From Faecalicatena contorta (GTDB lineage: Bacteria; Bacillota; Clostridia; Lachnospirales; Lachnospiraceae): 64,000 nt of DNA. Below are positions 7,655-16,310 of the stretch, piece after piece. Numbering within the stretch: position 1 is the first letter of the stretch; the number at the start of each line of letters is the position of its first letter. The notes under the pieces were generated by a model, which had not been told where the DNA came from, searched no databases, and saw only the letters and a list, made by a program, of their open reading frames with translations. The DNA lies in NCBI RefSeq assembly GCF_039521745.1, contig NZ_BAAACT010000154.1. The stretch is one strand, 5' to 3'. A program made the translations under genes and the position numbers.

Positions 7655-9324
7655 CCGGCTGCCGGCGTCCATTTTCCTGTCGCCAGGAATCCTTCCACCA
7701 TCTTTTCTGCACCGGCTGTGATGTCCGGATCATATCCGAGAATTTCCAGCAGCCGGATTGCATTTCTGGAATTGGACCTTCCTTCATAGAGCAGATAGTC
7801 AAAGACTACCTCCTCCTCAAGAACCTGTTCCTGGAAATGATAATTCCCGTACCGTTCTTCCAGCAGGTAAGTCAGCTCAATGTCATGAGTTGCGGCAAAA
7901 CAGAGAATTCCCCGCTCGCTGAACTTCTTCAGTACCTGTGTGGAAGCTGCAATTCTTTCCACTGTATTGGTTCCCCTGAGTACTTCATCTACAAAACAGA
8001 GAACCGTCTCATTTCCCTCCCAGTCAAAGATCCTTTTCAGTGCACGGATCTCTGCTATATAATAGCTCTCACCATTATACAGATTGTCCCGCAGGGCCAT
8101 GGAGGAAAATACACGGAACCATGCACCTTTATATTGTCTGGCGGAACAGGTATGGATGGACTGCGCCAGTATAACATTTAAGGCAATCGTTTTCAGAAAT
8201 GTGGACTTTCCCGAGGCATTGGATCCGGTAATCAGTATTCCGCGCTCTGCCTTCACGGAGTTCGGCACCGGTTCGGATAATTCCGGATGATAGGCATCCA
8301 CAATTTCAAGCGCAGGTTCTTCCGTAAATTCAGGAATGCAGTAATACGGCAGCGACTCCCGCAGAGAACCTATGGATATGAGACTCTCCAGAAAGCCCAT
8401 AGTACTGATGATATCTTCCACCACATCTATAGATTTTTCCAGCCTTTTCATACACTTGTAGAACTGAATACAGTCTACATGGGAAATCATCCGGATATAA
8501 TCCAACACGATTTCCGTCAATGACTGGCTGTCTGCGTTTCCCGATTTAATAAATGATACATTGCCAATCTGTTTTTTCAGCTTTTTATAATCCTGTTCCA
8601 GCCGCTTCCGGTATTCCTCACTGCAGACAAGCTTTCTTTTCAGAATTCTCCCCGCACTTCCCTCCAGCTTCAAAAAGAGGTGAAGCGCCTGTATGGATGC
8701 CTCCAGTTTTCTCCTCTGAGTCATATACAACGCGATATTCACGCCCATACAGAGAATCAAAAGTCCAATTCCCGTAGCTGGGGCAGCGATTACACATATA
8801 ACTGACACGATCAGAAGCAGCAGCGCACCATAGTGCTGGATCGGAACATTTTTACTTAGATGGATGCTGTTCATAATATAATGGTAGGCGGAAGACGAAT
8901 GATTCTTACCGATTGCTGCAAATTCCATCTGCATCTGCAGACGCTCTTTTTCATGGGTTTGATAGTAACTGATCATTTCCTCCTGTTCCCCGCAGGTTAC
9001 CGGCCCCTCAGCCGGGATATGCATCAGATAATACAGGTAGTCCTCCCCTGCAAAAGACCATGTATGGTTCATCTTCATAAATACGGAATCCAAATCCAGG
9101 TCATTCCATGTGATGTCGTCCACCATGGTATCTTTTGCCTCAGTATAGGCTCCGATCACAGAAAGAATTTCGTCCGAATATTCAATTTCTCTGTCTCGTC
9201 CGTAATAGTAAAGCATTCTCCGTTTCATTTTCCGCAGCCTTCTTTTCTGGTCAAAGAAAGAGATCAGGAAGAATATAACAAGAATACCGACGATCAGCAG
9301 TGCAACAAATATATTTTCGTTCAT
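7651..9324 (-). CDS. Membrane-anchored MutS-like ATPase
   Basis: 557 residues. One N-terminal membrane segment (residues 5-24) and two more near 165-205 precede a MutS-type lever/ATPase region. The ATPase shows Walker A GSNASGKST, Walker B CFVDEVL with the following RGTNTVER, and a late CFAATHD histidine motif. No mismatch-recognition domain I (FxE) is present, so it is not MutS itself. It belongs to the short MutS-related family common in Firmicutes. Function is not established; a membrane-associated DNA-remodelling role is inference. Confidence 0.8.
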   Translation of the reverse strand: MNENIFVALLIVGILVIFFLISFFDQKRRLRKMKRRMLYYYGRDREIEYSDEILSVIGAYTEAKDTMVDDITWNDLDLDSVFMKMNHTWSFAGEDYLYYLMHIPAEGPVTCGEQEEMISYYQTHEKERLQMQMEFAAIGKNHSSSAYHYIMNSIHLSKNVPIQHYGALLLLIVSVICVIAAPATGIGLLILCMGVNIALYMTQRRKLEASIQALHLFLKLEGSAGRILKRKLVCSEEYRKRLEQDYKKLKKQIGNVSFIKSGNADSQSLTEIVLDYIRMISHVDCIQFYKCMKRLEKSIDVVEDIISTMGFLESLISIGSLRESLPYYCIPEFTEEPALEIVDAYHPELSEPVPNSVKAERGILITGSNASGKSTFLKTIALNVILAQSIHTCSARQYKGAWFRVFSSMALRDNLYNGESYYIAEIRALKRIFDWEGNETVLCFVDEVLRGTNTVERIAASTQVLKKFSERGILCFAATHDIELTYLLEERYGNYHFQEQVLEEEVVFDYLLYEGRSNSRNAIRLLEILGYDPDITAGAEKMVEGFLATGKWTPAAG

Positions 9325-9390
9325 ACAGACTCCTCACAATCAAGCTCGTCTCGTAGGACATTATCCGGCCATGCATATAGCCGGCTATAT

Positions 9391-9424
9391 CTAAAAGGCG
9401 GTACACTGTAATAAGTGTACCGCC
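9391..9424 (-). terminator. Terminator of nifJ
   Basis: An 11-bp perfect stem GGCGGTACACT (9397-9407) / AGTGTACCGCC (9414-9424) with a 6-nt loop is followed on the minus strand by TTTTAG. It lies 42 bp past the nifJ stop. The opposite strand continues CCTTTTATTA, so it may work in both directions. Confidence 0.85.
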
Positions 9425-9465
9425 CCTTTTATTACCTGCCGCTTCCCGCGGGAAGACCGGCCTTT

Positions 9466-12400
9466 TTATTCCTCTCCGTAAAGAGTAACCAGTTTCTTCA
9501 GGTAAGCATATCTTTCCATAGCTTCTTTCTCATTCTTTGCAAAGAGTTTTTCAGCTTTTTCCGGATTTGCTCTCTTCAGGGCATTGTAACGAACTTCTCC
9601 GTCAAGGAATGCCTGGTATTCATCCTGTTTTGGCTCTTTGCTGTCCAGTGTGAACTTCGCACCCTCAGCTGCCGGATTAAATCTGAAGTTGTTCCAGTAA
9701 CCGCATTCTACTGCCAGCTGCTCCTCGGTCTGAGCTTTGCTCATACCTTTCTTAATACCATGGTTGATACATGGAGCGTAAGCGATGATGAGTGATGGTC
9801 CCGGATATGCCTCTGCCTCTGCAATTGCTTTTACTGTCTGGTTGTAATCTGCACCCATAGCGATCTGCGCAACATATACATAACCATAGCTCATAGCGAT
9901 TCCGGCAAGGTCTTTTTTCTTTGTTTCTTTTCCGCCTGCTGCAAACTGTGCAGTTGCACCTGTCTTGGTAGCCTTGGATGACTGTCCGCCTGTGTTGGAG
10001 TAAACTTCTGTATCAAATACCATGATGTTGATGTCCTGTCCGCTTGCCAGTACATGGTCAACGCCGCCGAATCCAATATCGTAAGCCCATCCGTCACCGC
10101 CAAAGATCCACTGGGATTTCTTAGCAAGGAAATCCTTGTGCTTCAGCAGTTCTGCCTTATCTTCGGAATCACAGCCGCATGCTTCCAGAGCTGCAACCAG
10201 CTTGTCTGTAGCTGTTCCGTTTGTAGCGCCGCTTGCAAATGTATCCAGGTAATCCTGAGCAGCAGCCTTAACGTCTTCGTTTCCAGCATTCTCAGCAAGT
10301 TTCTCAACGTGGCCTTTCATTCTCTCTCTGATTGTATTCTGAGCGAGCAGCATACCATATCCAAACTCTGCGTTATCTTCGAACAGAGAGTTGCACCATG
10401 CCGGTCCTTTGCCCTCTGGTGTTACTGTGTATGGTGTGGACGGTGAAGAGTTGCCCCAGATAGAGGAACATCCTGTTGCATTTGCAATGTACATTCTCTC
10501 ACCGAATAACTGTGTGATTAACTTCGCGTAAGGTGTCTCACCACATCCTGCACATGCTCCGGAGAATTCGAGCAGCGGCTGTTTGAACTGGCTTCCCTTA
10601 ACGGTTGTCTCTTTGAACTTAGTTACAACTTCCGGTTTTACAGGGATCTCTCTGCCAAAGTCGAAGTATTCCTGTACGCCTGCATTTGCTTCCATGTTCT
10701 CCATAACAAGAGCTTTTTCACCCTTCTTGCCCGGGCAGACATTCGCACATGATCCACATCCTGTACAGTCATATGCAGATACTGTGATAGCGAACTTCAT
10801 GTTTGGCATACCAACCATATCGATTGTCTGGAATCCTTCCGGAACTTTCGCTGCCTCTTCTTCTGTCAGGGCAACCGGACGGATAACTGCGTGCGGGCAG
10901 ACATATGCACAGCGGTTACACTGGATACAGTTCTCTGGTTTCCACATCGGAATATCTACTGCGATACCGCGTTTCTCGTATGCGGAAGTACCTGACGGTG
11001 TAGAACCATCTACATAATCCTTAAATGCGGATACCGGTAGTGAATTTCCTTCCTGTGCATTTACTTTTGCCTGGATATTCTTAACGAAATCAACGATTTC
11101 TCTCTTGCCTTTTTCATTTACATGCGGAGTTGTCAGGCCTTCGTCATCTGCATCTTTCCAGCTCTCCGGAACTGTGATCTCTACAACCTGCTTAGCGCCT
11201 GCATCGATTGCATCGTAGTTCATCTGTACGATCTTGTCGCCTTTTCTTCCGTAAGTAGCCTTAGCTGCTTTCTTCATCAGGTCAATCGCTTCCTCTTCCG
11301 GAATGATCGCTGCGAGTTTGAAGAATGCTGACTGAAGAACTGTATTGATACGTCCGCCAAGTCCGATCTCCTTCCCAATCTTGATACCATCGATTGTGTA
11401 GAACTTGATGCCGTGGTTTGCAATAAACGCTTTTACCTGTCCCGGTAAGTGTTTGTCAAGTCCTTCGGCATCCCATGGGCAGTTCAGAAGGAATGTTCCT
11501 CCGTCAACCAGCTCCTGAACCATGTTATATTTGTCAATATAAGATGGGTTGTGGCATGCTACAAAATTAGCCTGTCTGATCAGGTATGTTGACTTGATCG
11601 GTTTCTTACCAAAACGTAAGTGGGACATCGTAACGCCGCCGGACTTCTTAGAGTCATAGTCAAAGTAAGCCTGTGCGTACATGTCTGTGTTGTCACCAAT
11701 GATCTTGATGGAGTTCTTGTTAGCGCCGACAGTACCGTCTGCTCCAAGTCCCCAGAACTTACAGTTGATTGTTCCTTCCGGAGTCGTTACAAGCGGAGCG
11801 CCTGCATCCAGAGACAGATTTGTCACATCATCTTCGATACCGATTGTGAATTTCTGTTTCTCTGTGTTATTAAATACAGCTACGATCTGAGCTGGTGTTG
11901 TATCTTTGGATCCTAAGCCGTAACGTCCTGAGAATACCGGGACTGCGTCAAACTTGGAGCCTTTGAGTGCAGCAACAACGTCCAGGTATAATGGCTCACC
12001 AAGCGCTCCCGGCTCTTTTGTTCTGTCAAGTACAGAAATTGTCTTAACAGTCTCAGGAATCGCATTGATCAGAGCCTCTGCGCAGAATGGTCTGTAAAGG
12101 CGTACTTTGACAACGCCGACTTTCTCGCCTGCAGCAAGCAGGTAATCAATCGTCTCCTCGATTGTGTCACATGCAGAACCCATCGCTACGATCACGCGCT
12201 CTGCGTCTTCTGCTCCATAGTAGTTAAACAATTTATAATCTGTACCAATCTTGGCATTCACCTTGTCCATGTAATTCTGAACGATTCCCGGAAGAGCATC
12301 ATAATAAGGATTGCATGCTTCTCTTGCCTGGAAGAAGATATCAGGATTCTGAGCGGAACCTCTATGGCATGGGTGGTTCGGATTCAGTGCGTGTGCACGG

Positions 12401-13008
12401 AATGCGTCGATGGCGTCCATGTTTACCATATCTTTCAAGTCTTCATAATCCCATGCTTCGATCTTCTGGATCTCGTGGGATGTTCTGAATCCGTCAAAGA
12501 AATTGATAAATGGAATCTTTCCTTCAAGTGCTGCACAGTGTGCAACTGCTGTCAGGTCCATTACCTCCTGTACACTGCCTTCACAGAGCATAGCTGCTCC
12601 TGTCTGGCGACAGGCATAAACGTCAGAGTGGTCACCGAAAATGGACAGTGCATGGCTTGCAATTGCACGTGCTGATACGTTGAATACTCCTGGTAATTGT
12701 TCTCCGGCTACTTTATATAAGTTAGGGATCATCAAAAGCAATCCCTGAGATGCTGTAAATGTGGTTGTCAAAGCTCCCGCTGCTAATGATCCATGTACAG
12801 CTCCGGCCGCACCCGCTTCAGACTGCATCTCTGTTACCTGAACAGTTTGTCCAAAAATGTTCTCTCTGCCCTCGGTAGCCCATTCATCGATATGTTCTGG
12901 CATAACAGATGATGGTGTGATTGGGTATATTGCTGCAACTTCCGTATATGCATATGACACGTGAGCTGCTGCCTGGTTACCATCCATGGTCTTCATTTTT
13001 CTTGCCAT
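9466..13008 (-). CDS. nifJ: Pyruvate:ferredoxin (flavodoxin) oxidoreductase
   Basis: 1180 residues, the full length of single-chain PFOR. It oxidises pyruvate plus CoA to acetyl-CoA and CO2 and reduces ferredoxin, the central energy step of clostridial fermentation. In order: pyrimidine-binding domain with YPITPSS, the gamma/CoA regions, a 2x[4Fe-4S] ferredoxin insert (CIQCNRCAYVCP and CTGCGSCANVCP), a further cluster ligand in CAGCGETPYAK, and the ThDP-binding GDGWAYDIGF..NTGGQSS motif. AGGAGGAACAAGAA precedes the ATG. It is monocistronic, with its own promoter (13065-13093) and terminator (9397-9424). Confidence 0.97.
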   Translation of the reverse strand: MARKMKTMDGNQAAAHVSYAYTEVAAIYPITPSSVMPEHIDEWATEGRENIFGQTVQVTEMQSEAGAAGAVHGSLAAGALTTTFTASQGLLLMIPNLYKVAGEQLPGVFNVSARAIASHALSIFGDHSDVYACRQTGAAMLCEGSVQEVMDLTAVAHCAALEGKIPFINFFDGFRTSHEIQKIEAWDYEDLKDMVNMDAIDAFRAHALNPNHPCHRGSAQNPDIFFQAREACNPYYDALPGIVQNYMDKVNAKIGTDYKLFNYYGAEDAERVIVAMGSACDTIEETIDYLLAAGEKVGVVKVRLYRPFCAEALINAIPETVKTISVLDRTKEPGALGEPLYLDVVAALKGSKFDAVPVFSGRYGLGSKDTTPAQIVAVFNNTEKQKFTIGIEDDVTNLSLDAGAPLVTTPEGTINCKFWGLGADGTVGANKNSIKIIGDNTDMYAQAYFDYDSKKSGGVTMSHLRFGKKPIKSTYLIRQANFVACHNPSYIDKYNMVQELVDGGTFLLNCPWDAEGLDKHLPGQVKAFIANHGIKFYTIDGIKIGKEIGLGGRINTVLQSAFFKLAAIIPEEEAIDLMKKAAKATYGRKGDKIVQMNYDAIDAGAKQVVEITVPESWKDADDEGLTTPHVNEKGKREIVDFVKNIQAKVNAQEGNSLPVSAFKDYVDGSTPSGTSAYEKRGIAVDIPMWKPENCIQCNRCAYVCPHAVIRPVALTEEEAAKVPEGFQTIDMVGMPNMKFAITVSAYDCTGCGSCANVCPGKKGEKALVMENMEANAGVQEYFDFGREIPVKPEVVTKFKETTVKGSQFKQPLLEFSGACAGCGETPYAKLITQLFGERMYIANATGCSSIWGNSSPSTPYTVTPEGKGPAWCNSLFEDNAEFGYGMLLAQNTIRERMKGHVEKLAENAGNEDVKAAAQDYLDTFASGATNGTATDKLVAALEACGCDSEDKAELLKHKDFLAKKSQWIFGGDGWAYDIGFGGVDHVLASGQDINIMVFDTEVYSNTGGQSSKATKTGATAQFAAGGKETKKKDLAGIAMSYGYVYVAQIAMGADYNQTVKAIAEAEAYPGPSLIIAYAPCINHGIKKGMSKAQTEEQLAVECGYWNNFRFNPAAEGAKFTLDSKEPKQDEYQAFLDGEVRYNALKRANPEKAEKLFAKNEKEAMERYAYLKKLVTLYGEE

Positions 13009-13064
13009 TTCTTGTTCCTCCTTAAAATTACATTGTAAAAGTTTATTTTTTCACATGTGCTTCC

Positions 13065-13093
13065 ATTATATCGCCTAAATCGGCAAAAGTCTA
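13065..13093 (-). promoter_or_regulatory. Promoter of nifJ
   Basis: On the minus strand, TATAAT (13065-13070) with a 17-nt spacer to TAGACT (13088-13093). It lies 57 bp upstream of the nifJ start. The structured palindrome at 13168-13458 is immediately upstream of it. Confidence 0.7.
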
Positions 13094-13167
13094 GTCAGGG
13101 TACCCCATTTTTTGTTTATTTTTGAGTACAACGGGTTGGGCGTTTTTCTTGATTTCGAATGGGGGAC

Positions 13168-13458
13168 GCGAATGACAAGACGGGGACGGTGGGCGGCGGG
13201 GGCATGTCTGCTGGTGAAATGTCCTGACACTTCGCGAAGAAGCTGTAGAAGAAAGCGGAAGTAAAATGAAGGTACATGCCGCATTTGGCCCGAATGCCGA
13301 TGCATTCGCGCCGCAGGCGGCATCAAAATTTGCCTGGTAAGGCAAATTTTGCCCTCCATTTTACTTCCGCTTTCTTCAACAGCTTCTAACGCTTGCTTTA
13401 TGGACTTTTCACCAGCAGACATGCCCCCGCCGCCCACCGTCCCCACCTTGTCATTCGC
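13168..13458 (-). repeat. Structured long palindrome, copy 1
   Basis: A 291-bp element. Its arms pair almost perfectly from GCGAATGACAAG (13168-13179) to CTTGTCATTCGC (13447-13458). Read on the minus strand it has a 57-bp outer helix and then an asymmetric internal loop (ATAAAGCAAGCGTTA at 13387-13401 facing TTCGCGAAGTGTCA at 13225-13238). The inner helix has a T/T mismatch at its ninth pair. Hairpin A (13324-13351, 11-bp stem) and hairpin B (13276-13323) follow; B has an inner stem CGAATGC closed by loop ATCG. Open frames crossing it are products of the palindrome. Copies 2 and 3 share this architecture with different helix sequences. Confidence 0.85.
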
Positions 13459-13709
13459 TGTTGCATCCAATCGGCAGTTAAGAACAAATCCCAGAGGGGA
13501 TTGTACGGGAGCTGCGGATTTGTGCTGGCGTTTTACGTTATGATTTAACTATTGATACGTTTTTTCTTATCTTTCGCTAATATCTATGTTTCATAAAGTT
13601 CTCCTTCACTCCCCATTAGTTGCACGTTCCCCCAAGCGAATTCATACGCCGCCACGCTCAGTAGTCTCCACGAGGGGGTCTGGTCTTTCCTGCTGTCTGG
13701 AAGAACCAG
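13459..13709. other. Non-coding spacer between palindromes 1 and 2
   Basis: No supported gene. It contains a hairpin CTGGTctTTCC / GGAAgaACCAG (13680-13709) directly abutting palindrome 2, and a T-run after a weak stem near 13535-13570. TTCCCCCAAGCGAA near 13627-13640 resembles TCCCCCAAGTCAA just after palindrome 2 (14005-14017), an imperfect direct repeat flanking that element. Confidence 0.4.
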
Positions 13710-14000
13710 CCTGGGGAAAGGAGGAGACGGGGCGCGGCACAGGAGGCATATGTGGTTTTACTGGGCATAGAATGCGCGTTACTGCCACTTAAGGGGAAAC
13801 AGCCGGATTTTATGGATGAAATTTGTTTTCCAAAACAAATTTCAAGAAGGGCTGAGCCGCGTTTTCATCAGAAAACGCGGTGAATCCCTTCGGTTCCATA
13901 AAATCCGGCTGTTTCCCCTTTAGTGGCAGTTAGCAAATGGACCGCCCAGTAAAACCACATATGCCTCCTGTGCCGCGCCCCGTCTCCTCCTTTCCCCAGG
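13710..14000 (+). repeat. Structured long palindrome, copy 2
   Basis: A 291-bp element bounded by CCTGGGGAAAG (13710-13720) and CTTTCCCCAGG (13990-14000), with a 57-bp outer helix. The internal loop is ATAGAATGCGCGTTA (13767-13781) facing TTAGCAAATGGACC (13930-13943). A 35-bp inner helix follows, with a T/T mismatch at pair nine. Hairpin A is 13818-13843 (12-bp stem). Hairpin B is 13846-13891, with outer stem GAAGGG, inner stem CCGCGTTTTC and loop ATCA. Same length as copy 1 and opposite orientation. It lies between the stop of the UroD-like gene and the spacer. Confidence 0.85.
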
Positions 14001-14028
14001 CGTCCCCCAAGTCAACCCACACACACTA

Positions 14029-15321
14029 CTACTTCCACTTCAGCAAACGCGCTATGATTTGTTTTTGTGTCTCTGGATTTTTTTCGTTCATGCACAGATA
14101 GATTCCCTTTGGGGATACTGCATCTATAAAAGTTTCCAGTTCCTGCGGCTCGAGATCTACAACGATGCTTTTACCCGCTGCCTGTATCTTTTTGATGAAC
14201 GGCACCCACTGCATGATTGGTTTATCCGCTCCTACGCCCTGCACCCACTGGATGGCCTGTATCTGATCGATTTTAAGTATTTCGTCAATATGGTTTGCGA
14301 CGCCTTTTCCGTCCAGGTGAAAGATGTTATGATCGAAATGTTCGCTTTCTTTCTTTATATATGGCAGAGAGATCTCATTGAAGAATTCCTGGGAGATCAT
14401 CGCCCCCATATCGCAGCTTGGTATATGCATCGTCCCATAGGAGGGGATATCCATCCACGAGACAGAAAGCTGCCTCTTTTGTTTTAGCTTGTCATGGAAT
14501 ACTTCCATCATCGGGAAAAAGGGTTCAAAACATTTTTGTACCAATTTTTTTACAAATTCTATGTCATCGTACATATCCATACACAGCTCCTGCGTCCCGC
14601 GCAGGGCTGCTGCACAGTCCAGACTCGGGTGCATATCCGTATAGCCGACCATAAAACGCCCTTCACACCGCTCGAGAGCATAGTCCATCATCTCCAGCAT
14701 TTTCTGGTAATAGCTGCTGCCGGGATGAAAACAGATTTTCTCCAGATCCTCCTCACTGAATATCTGCGGTTCGCACCAGGAAGTCACTTCCCCGAATTCC
14801 AGTTCGCAGTCTGCCAGCACCGCAGCAAAAAAGTTGGGGCCCAGATTTGGAAAATAGATGGGGAACGTTTCCCCCAGCCATTGGTTTGCATCTAAATTTT
14901 TTTCAAAGGCCGATACCTGATATTCTGTATCAAACCACCGTTCTTTCAGACTGCCCCAGCTGTCCGCTGAATCTGCAGTGTCATACTCTTCATTGTGGGC
15001 CGAAAACCGTATGGGCACACGGTCCAGAACTTCTCCGTCATACCACGCATATATCCGTTTCATACATTCTAAAAAATCTGGTTTTGTCTCCAGGCCCAGG
15101 TCATACATTGTTCCGCAGTTAACTGCGGATCCGCCCGCAGGGCATGAATTACGGGGTGCCCTTTGGGTATACATTATTCCGCAGTTTTCTGCGGATCCGC
15201 CCGCAGGGCATGAGTTACGGGGTGCCCTTTGGGTATACATTGTTCCGCAGTTTTCTGCGGATCCGCCCGCAGGGCAAGCCTTACAGGACGCCGCCTGGGT
15301 ATTTAAGTTTGTATTTTCCAT
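14029..15321 (-). CDS. UroD-like enzyme with N-terminal Cys-rich repeats
   Basis: About 430 residues. ATG at 15321 is chosen because AGAGGGAG precedes it. Residues 8-73 are three tandem 22-residue units (CPAGGSAENCGTMY type) encoded by an exact 66-bp DNA repeat. The rest, from MYDLGLETKPDF on, is a uroporphyrinogen-decarboxylase/MtaA-like TIM barrel (HLDGKG and IQWVQGVG motifs). This superfamily includes corrinoid-dependent methyltransferase components as well as true HemE. It is the last gene of a sugar ABC transporter operon, 18 bp after the permease, so it probably acts on the imported compound; the substrate is unknown. The repeats look like an insertion between the native start and the domain. 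Confidence 0.75.
   Translation of the reverse strand: MENTNLNTQAASCKACPAGGSAENCGTMYTQRAPRNSCPAGGSAENCGIMYTQRAPRNSCPAGGSAVNCGTMYDLGLETKPDFLECMKRIYAWYDGEVLDRVPIRFSAHNEEYDTADSADSWGSLKERWFDTEYQVSAFEKNLDANQWLGETFPIYFPNLGPNFFAAVLADCELEFGEVTSWCEPQIFSEEDLEKICFHPGSSYYQKMLEMMDYALERCEGRFMVGYTDMHPSLDCAAALRGTQELCMDMYDDIEFVKKLVQKCFEPFFPMMEVFHDKLKQKRQLSVSWMDIPSYGTMHIPSCDMGAMISQEFFNEISLPYIKKESEHFDHNIFHLDGKGVANHIDEILKIDQIQAIQWVQGVGADKPIMQWVPFIKKIQAAGKSIVVDLEPQELETFIDAVSPKGIYLCMNEKNPETQKQIIARLLKWK
15103..15300 (-). repeat. Three tandem 66-bp repeats inside coding sequence
   Basis: Copies at 15103-15168, 15169-15234 and 15235-15300. Each contains CCGCAG..CTGCGG and, in the first two, GGGCA..TGCCC inverted pairs, and each keeps the reading frame (22 codons). 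Copies 1 and 2 are nearly identical; copy 3, nearest the start codon, has diverged at its distal end. A 19-base match to this unit occurs alone at 6698-6716, so the unit is dispersed in this genome. Confidence 0.9.
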
Positions 15322-15338
15322 ATAAGTCTCCCTCTGCA

Positions 15339-16310
15339 TTACGCTGTTTTTAGCTTTGCCTTCTTTTCCCTTGACCGGATATCCACGGCGACCGCCACAA
15401 TCAGCACGATTCCTTTCACAACCCGCTGCCAGTATTCGTTGATATTGAGCATCATCATGCCGTTCGCAAGGACTCCCATGAATATAACTCCCACGATTAC
15501 CTTTGACAGTTTCCCTTCTCCGCCGCTGACACTTACCCCGCCCAGGACTACGGCCGTAATTATGTCCATTTCGTAACCGTCTCCTGCACTCGGCTGCCCG
15601 CTGTTCACCCTCGACATCAGTATGAGTGAAGCCAGAGCGCCCAGAAATCCTACCATAGTGTAGATTTTATATATTTCCTTTTTAACATTCACTCCCGACA
15701 GCCTGGTTGTCTCCTCGTTGCCTCCTATGCCATAAATCCTCCTGCCAAAAACCGTTTTTCCCAGCATAATATATCCAAAGATAAATACCAGTACCATGAT
15801 GATCATGGAAATTGGAACCAGTCCGATACTCCCCTGCCCCAGTATCTTGAATCCTTCGGGGATTCCATAGATAGGCATTCCACCTGATATCAGATAGGTG
15901 GCTCCCCTGAGGCTTATCATCATGCCGAGAGTTGTGATAATTGGCGGTATTTTCAGACAGGTAATGCAGGTTGCATTAATGATACCTATCACAATGCCAA
16001 TGGCAAATCCTATGAATACAACGAGAACGGGATTGACGCCCTTACTCATTAAGGTGGCGCATGTCACGACGACAACTCCGATCAATGATCCGATTGAGAG
16101 GTCGATGCCGCCGGTCAGAATCACACATGTCATACCAACAGCGCAGATTCCAACTATGGAAATCTGACGGGCAATATTTGCCAGGTTATTCGGTGTCAGA
16201 AATGAAGTTGTGGAAAAGGAAAAGAATATGACCATTACCGCTAATGCAATAATAATACCCATATTATTCCACTCTATTTTCTTTTTGTTTGCATTCATCT
16301 TTTCCTTCAT
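15339..16310 (-). CDS. Sugar ABC transporter permease, RbsC type
   Basis: 323 residues with about nine or ten membrane helices. BPD_transp_2 family: TSFLTPNNLANIARQ, GGIDLSIGS and the late VLGGVSVSGGEGK motif. It forms the channel of a ribose/galactose-type (CUT2) importer with the ATPase encoded just upstream. Its ATG overlaps that gene's stop (ATGA), indicating translational coupling. The sugar is not identifiable from sequence. Confidence 0.92.
   Translation of the reverse strand: MKEKMNANKKKIEWNNMGIIIALAVMVIFFSFSTTSFLTPNNLANIARQISIVGICAVGMTCVILTGGIDLSIGSLIGVVVVTCATLMSKGVNPVLVVFIGFAIGIVIGIINATCITCLKIPPIITTLGMMISLRGATYLISGGMPIYGIPEGFKILGQGSIGLVPISMIIMVLVFIFGYIMLGKTVFGRRIYGIGGNEETTRLSGVNVKKEIYKIYTMVGFLGALASLILMSRVNSGQPSAGDGYEMDIITAVVLGGVSVSGGEGKLSKVIVGVIFMGVLANGMMMLNINEYWQRVVKGIVLIVAVAVDIRSREKKAKLKTA

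Noticed and set aside
13075..13543. Several open frames of 64-131 codons in the nifJ upstream region
   Set aside because: They run through both arms of palindrome 1, lack ribosome-binding sites and have low-complexity products dictated by the inverted repeat.
13459..13709. A small gene between the two palindromes
   Set aside because: No frame with a start signal; the longest frame (13586-13792) runs into palindrome 2.
15103..15300. Possible CRISPR-like array
   Set aside because: The three 66-bp units are contiguous with no spacers and keep the reading frame.
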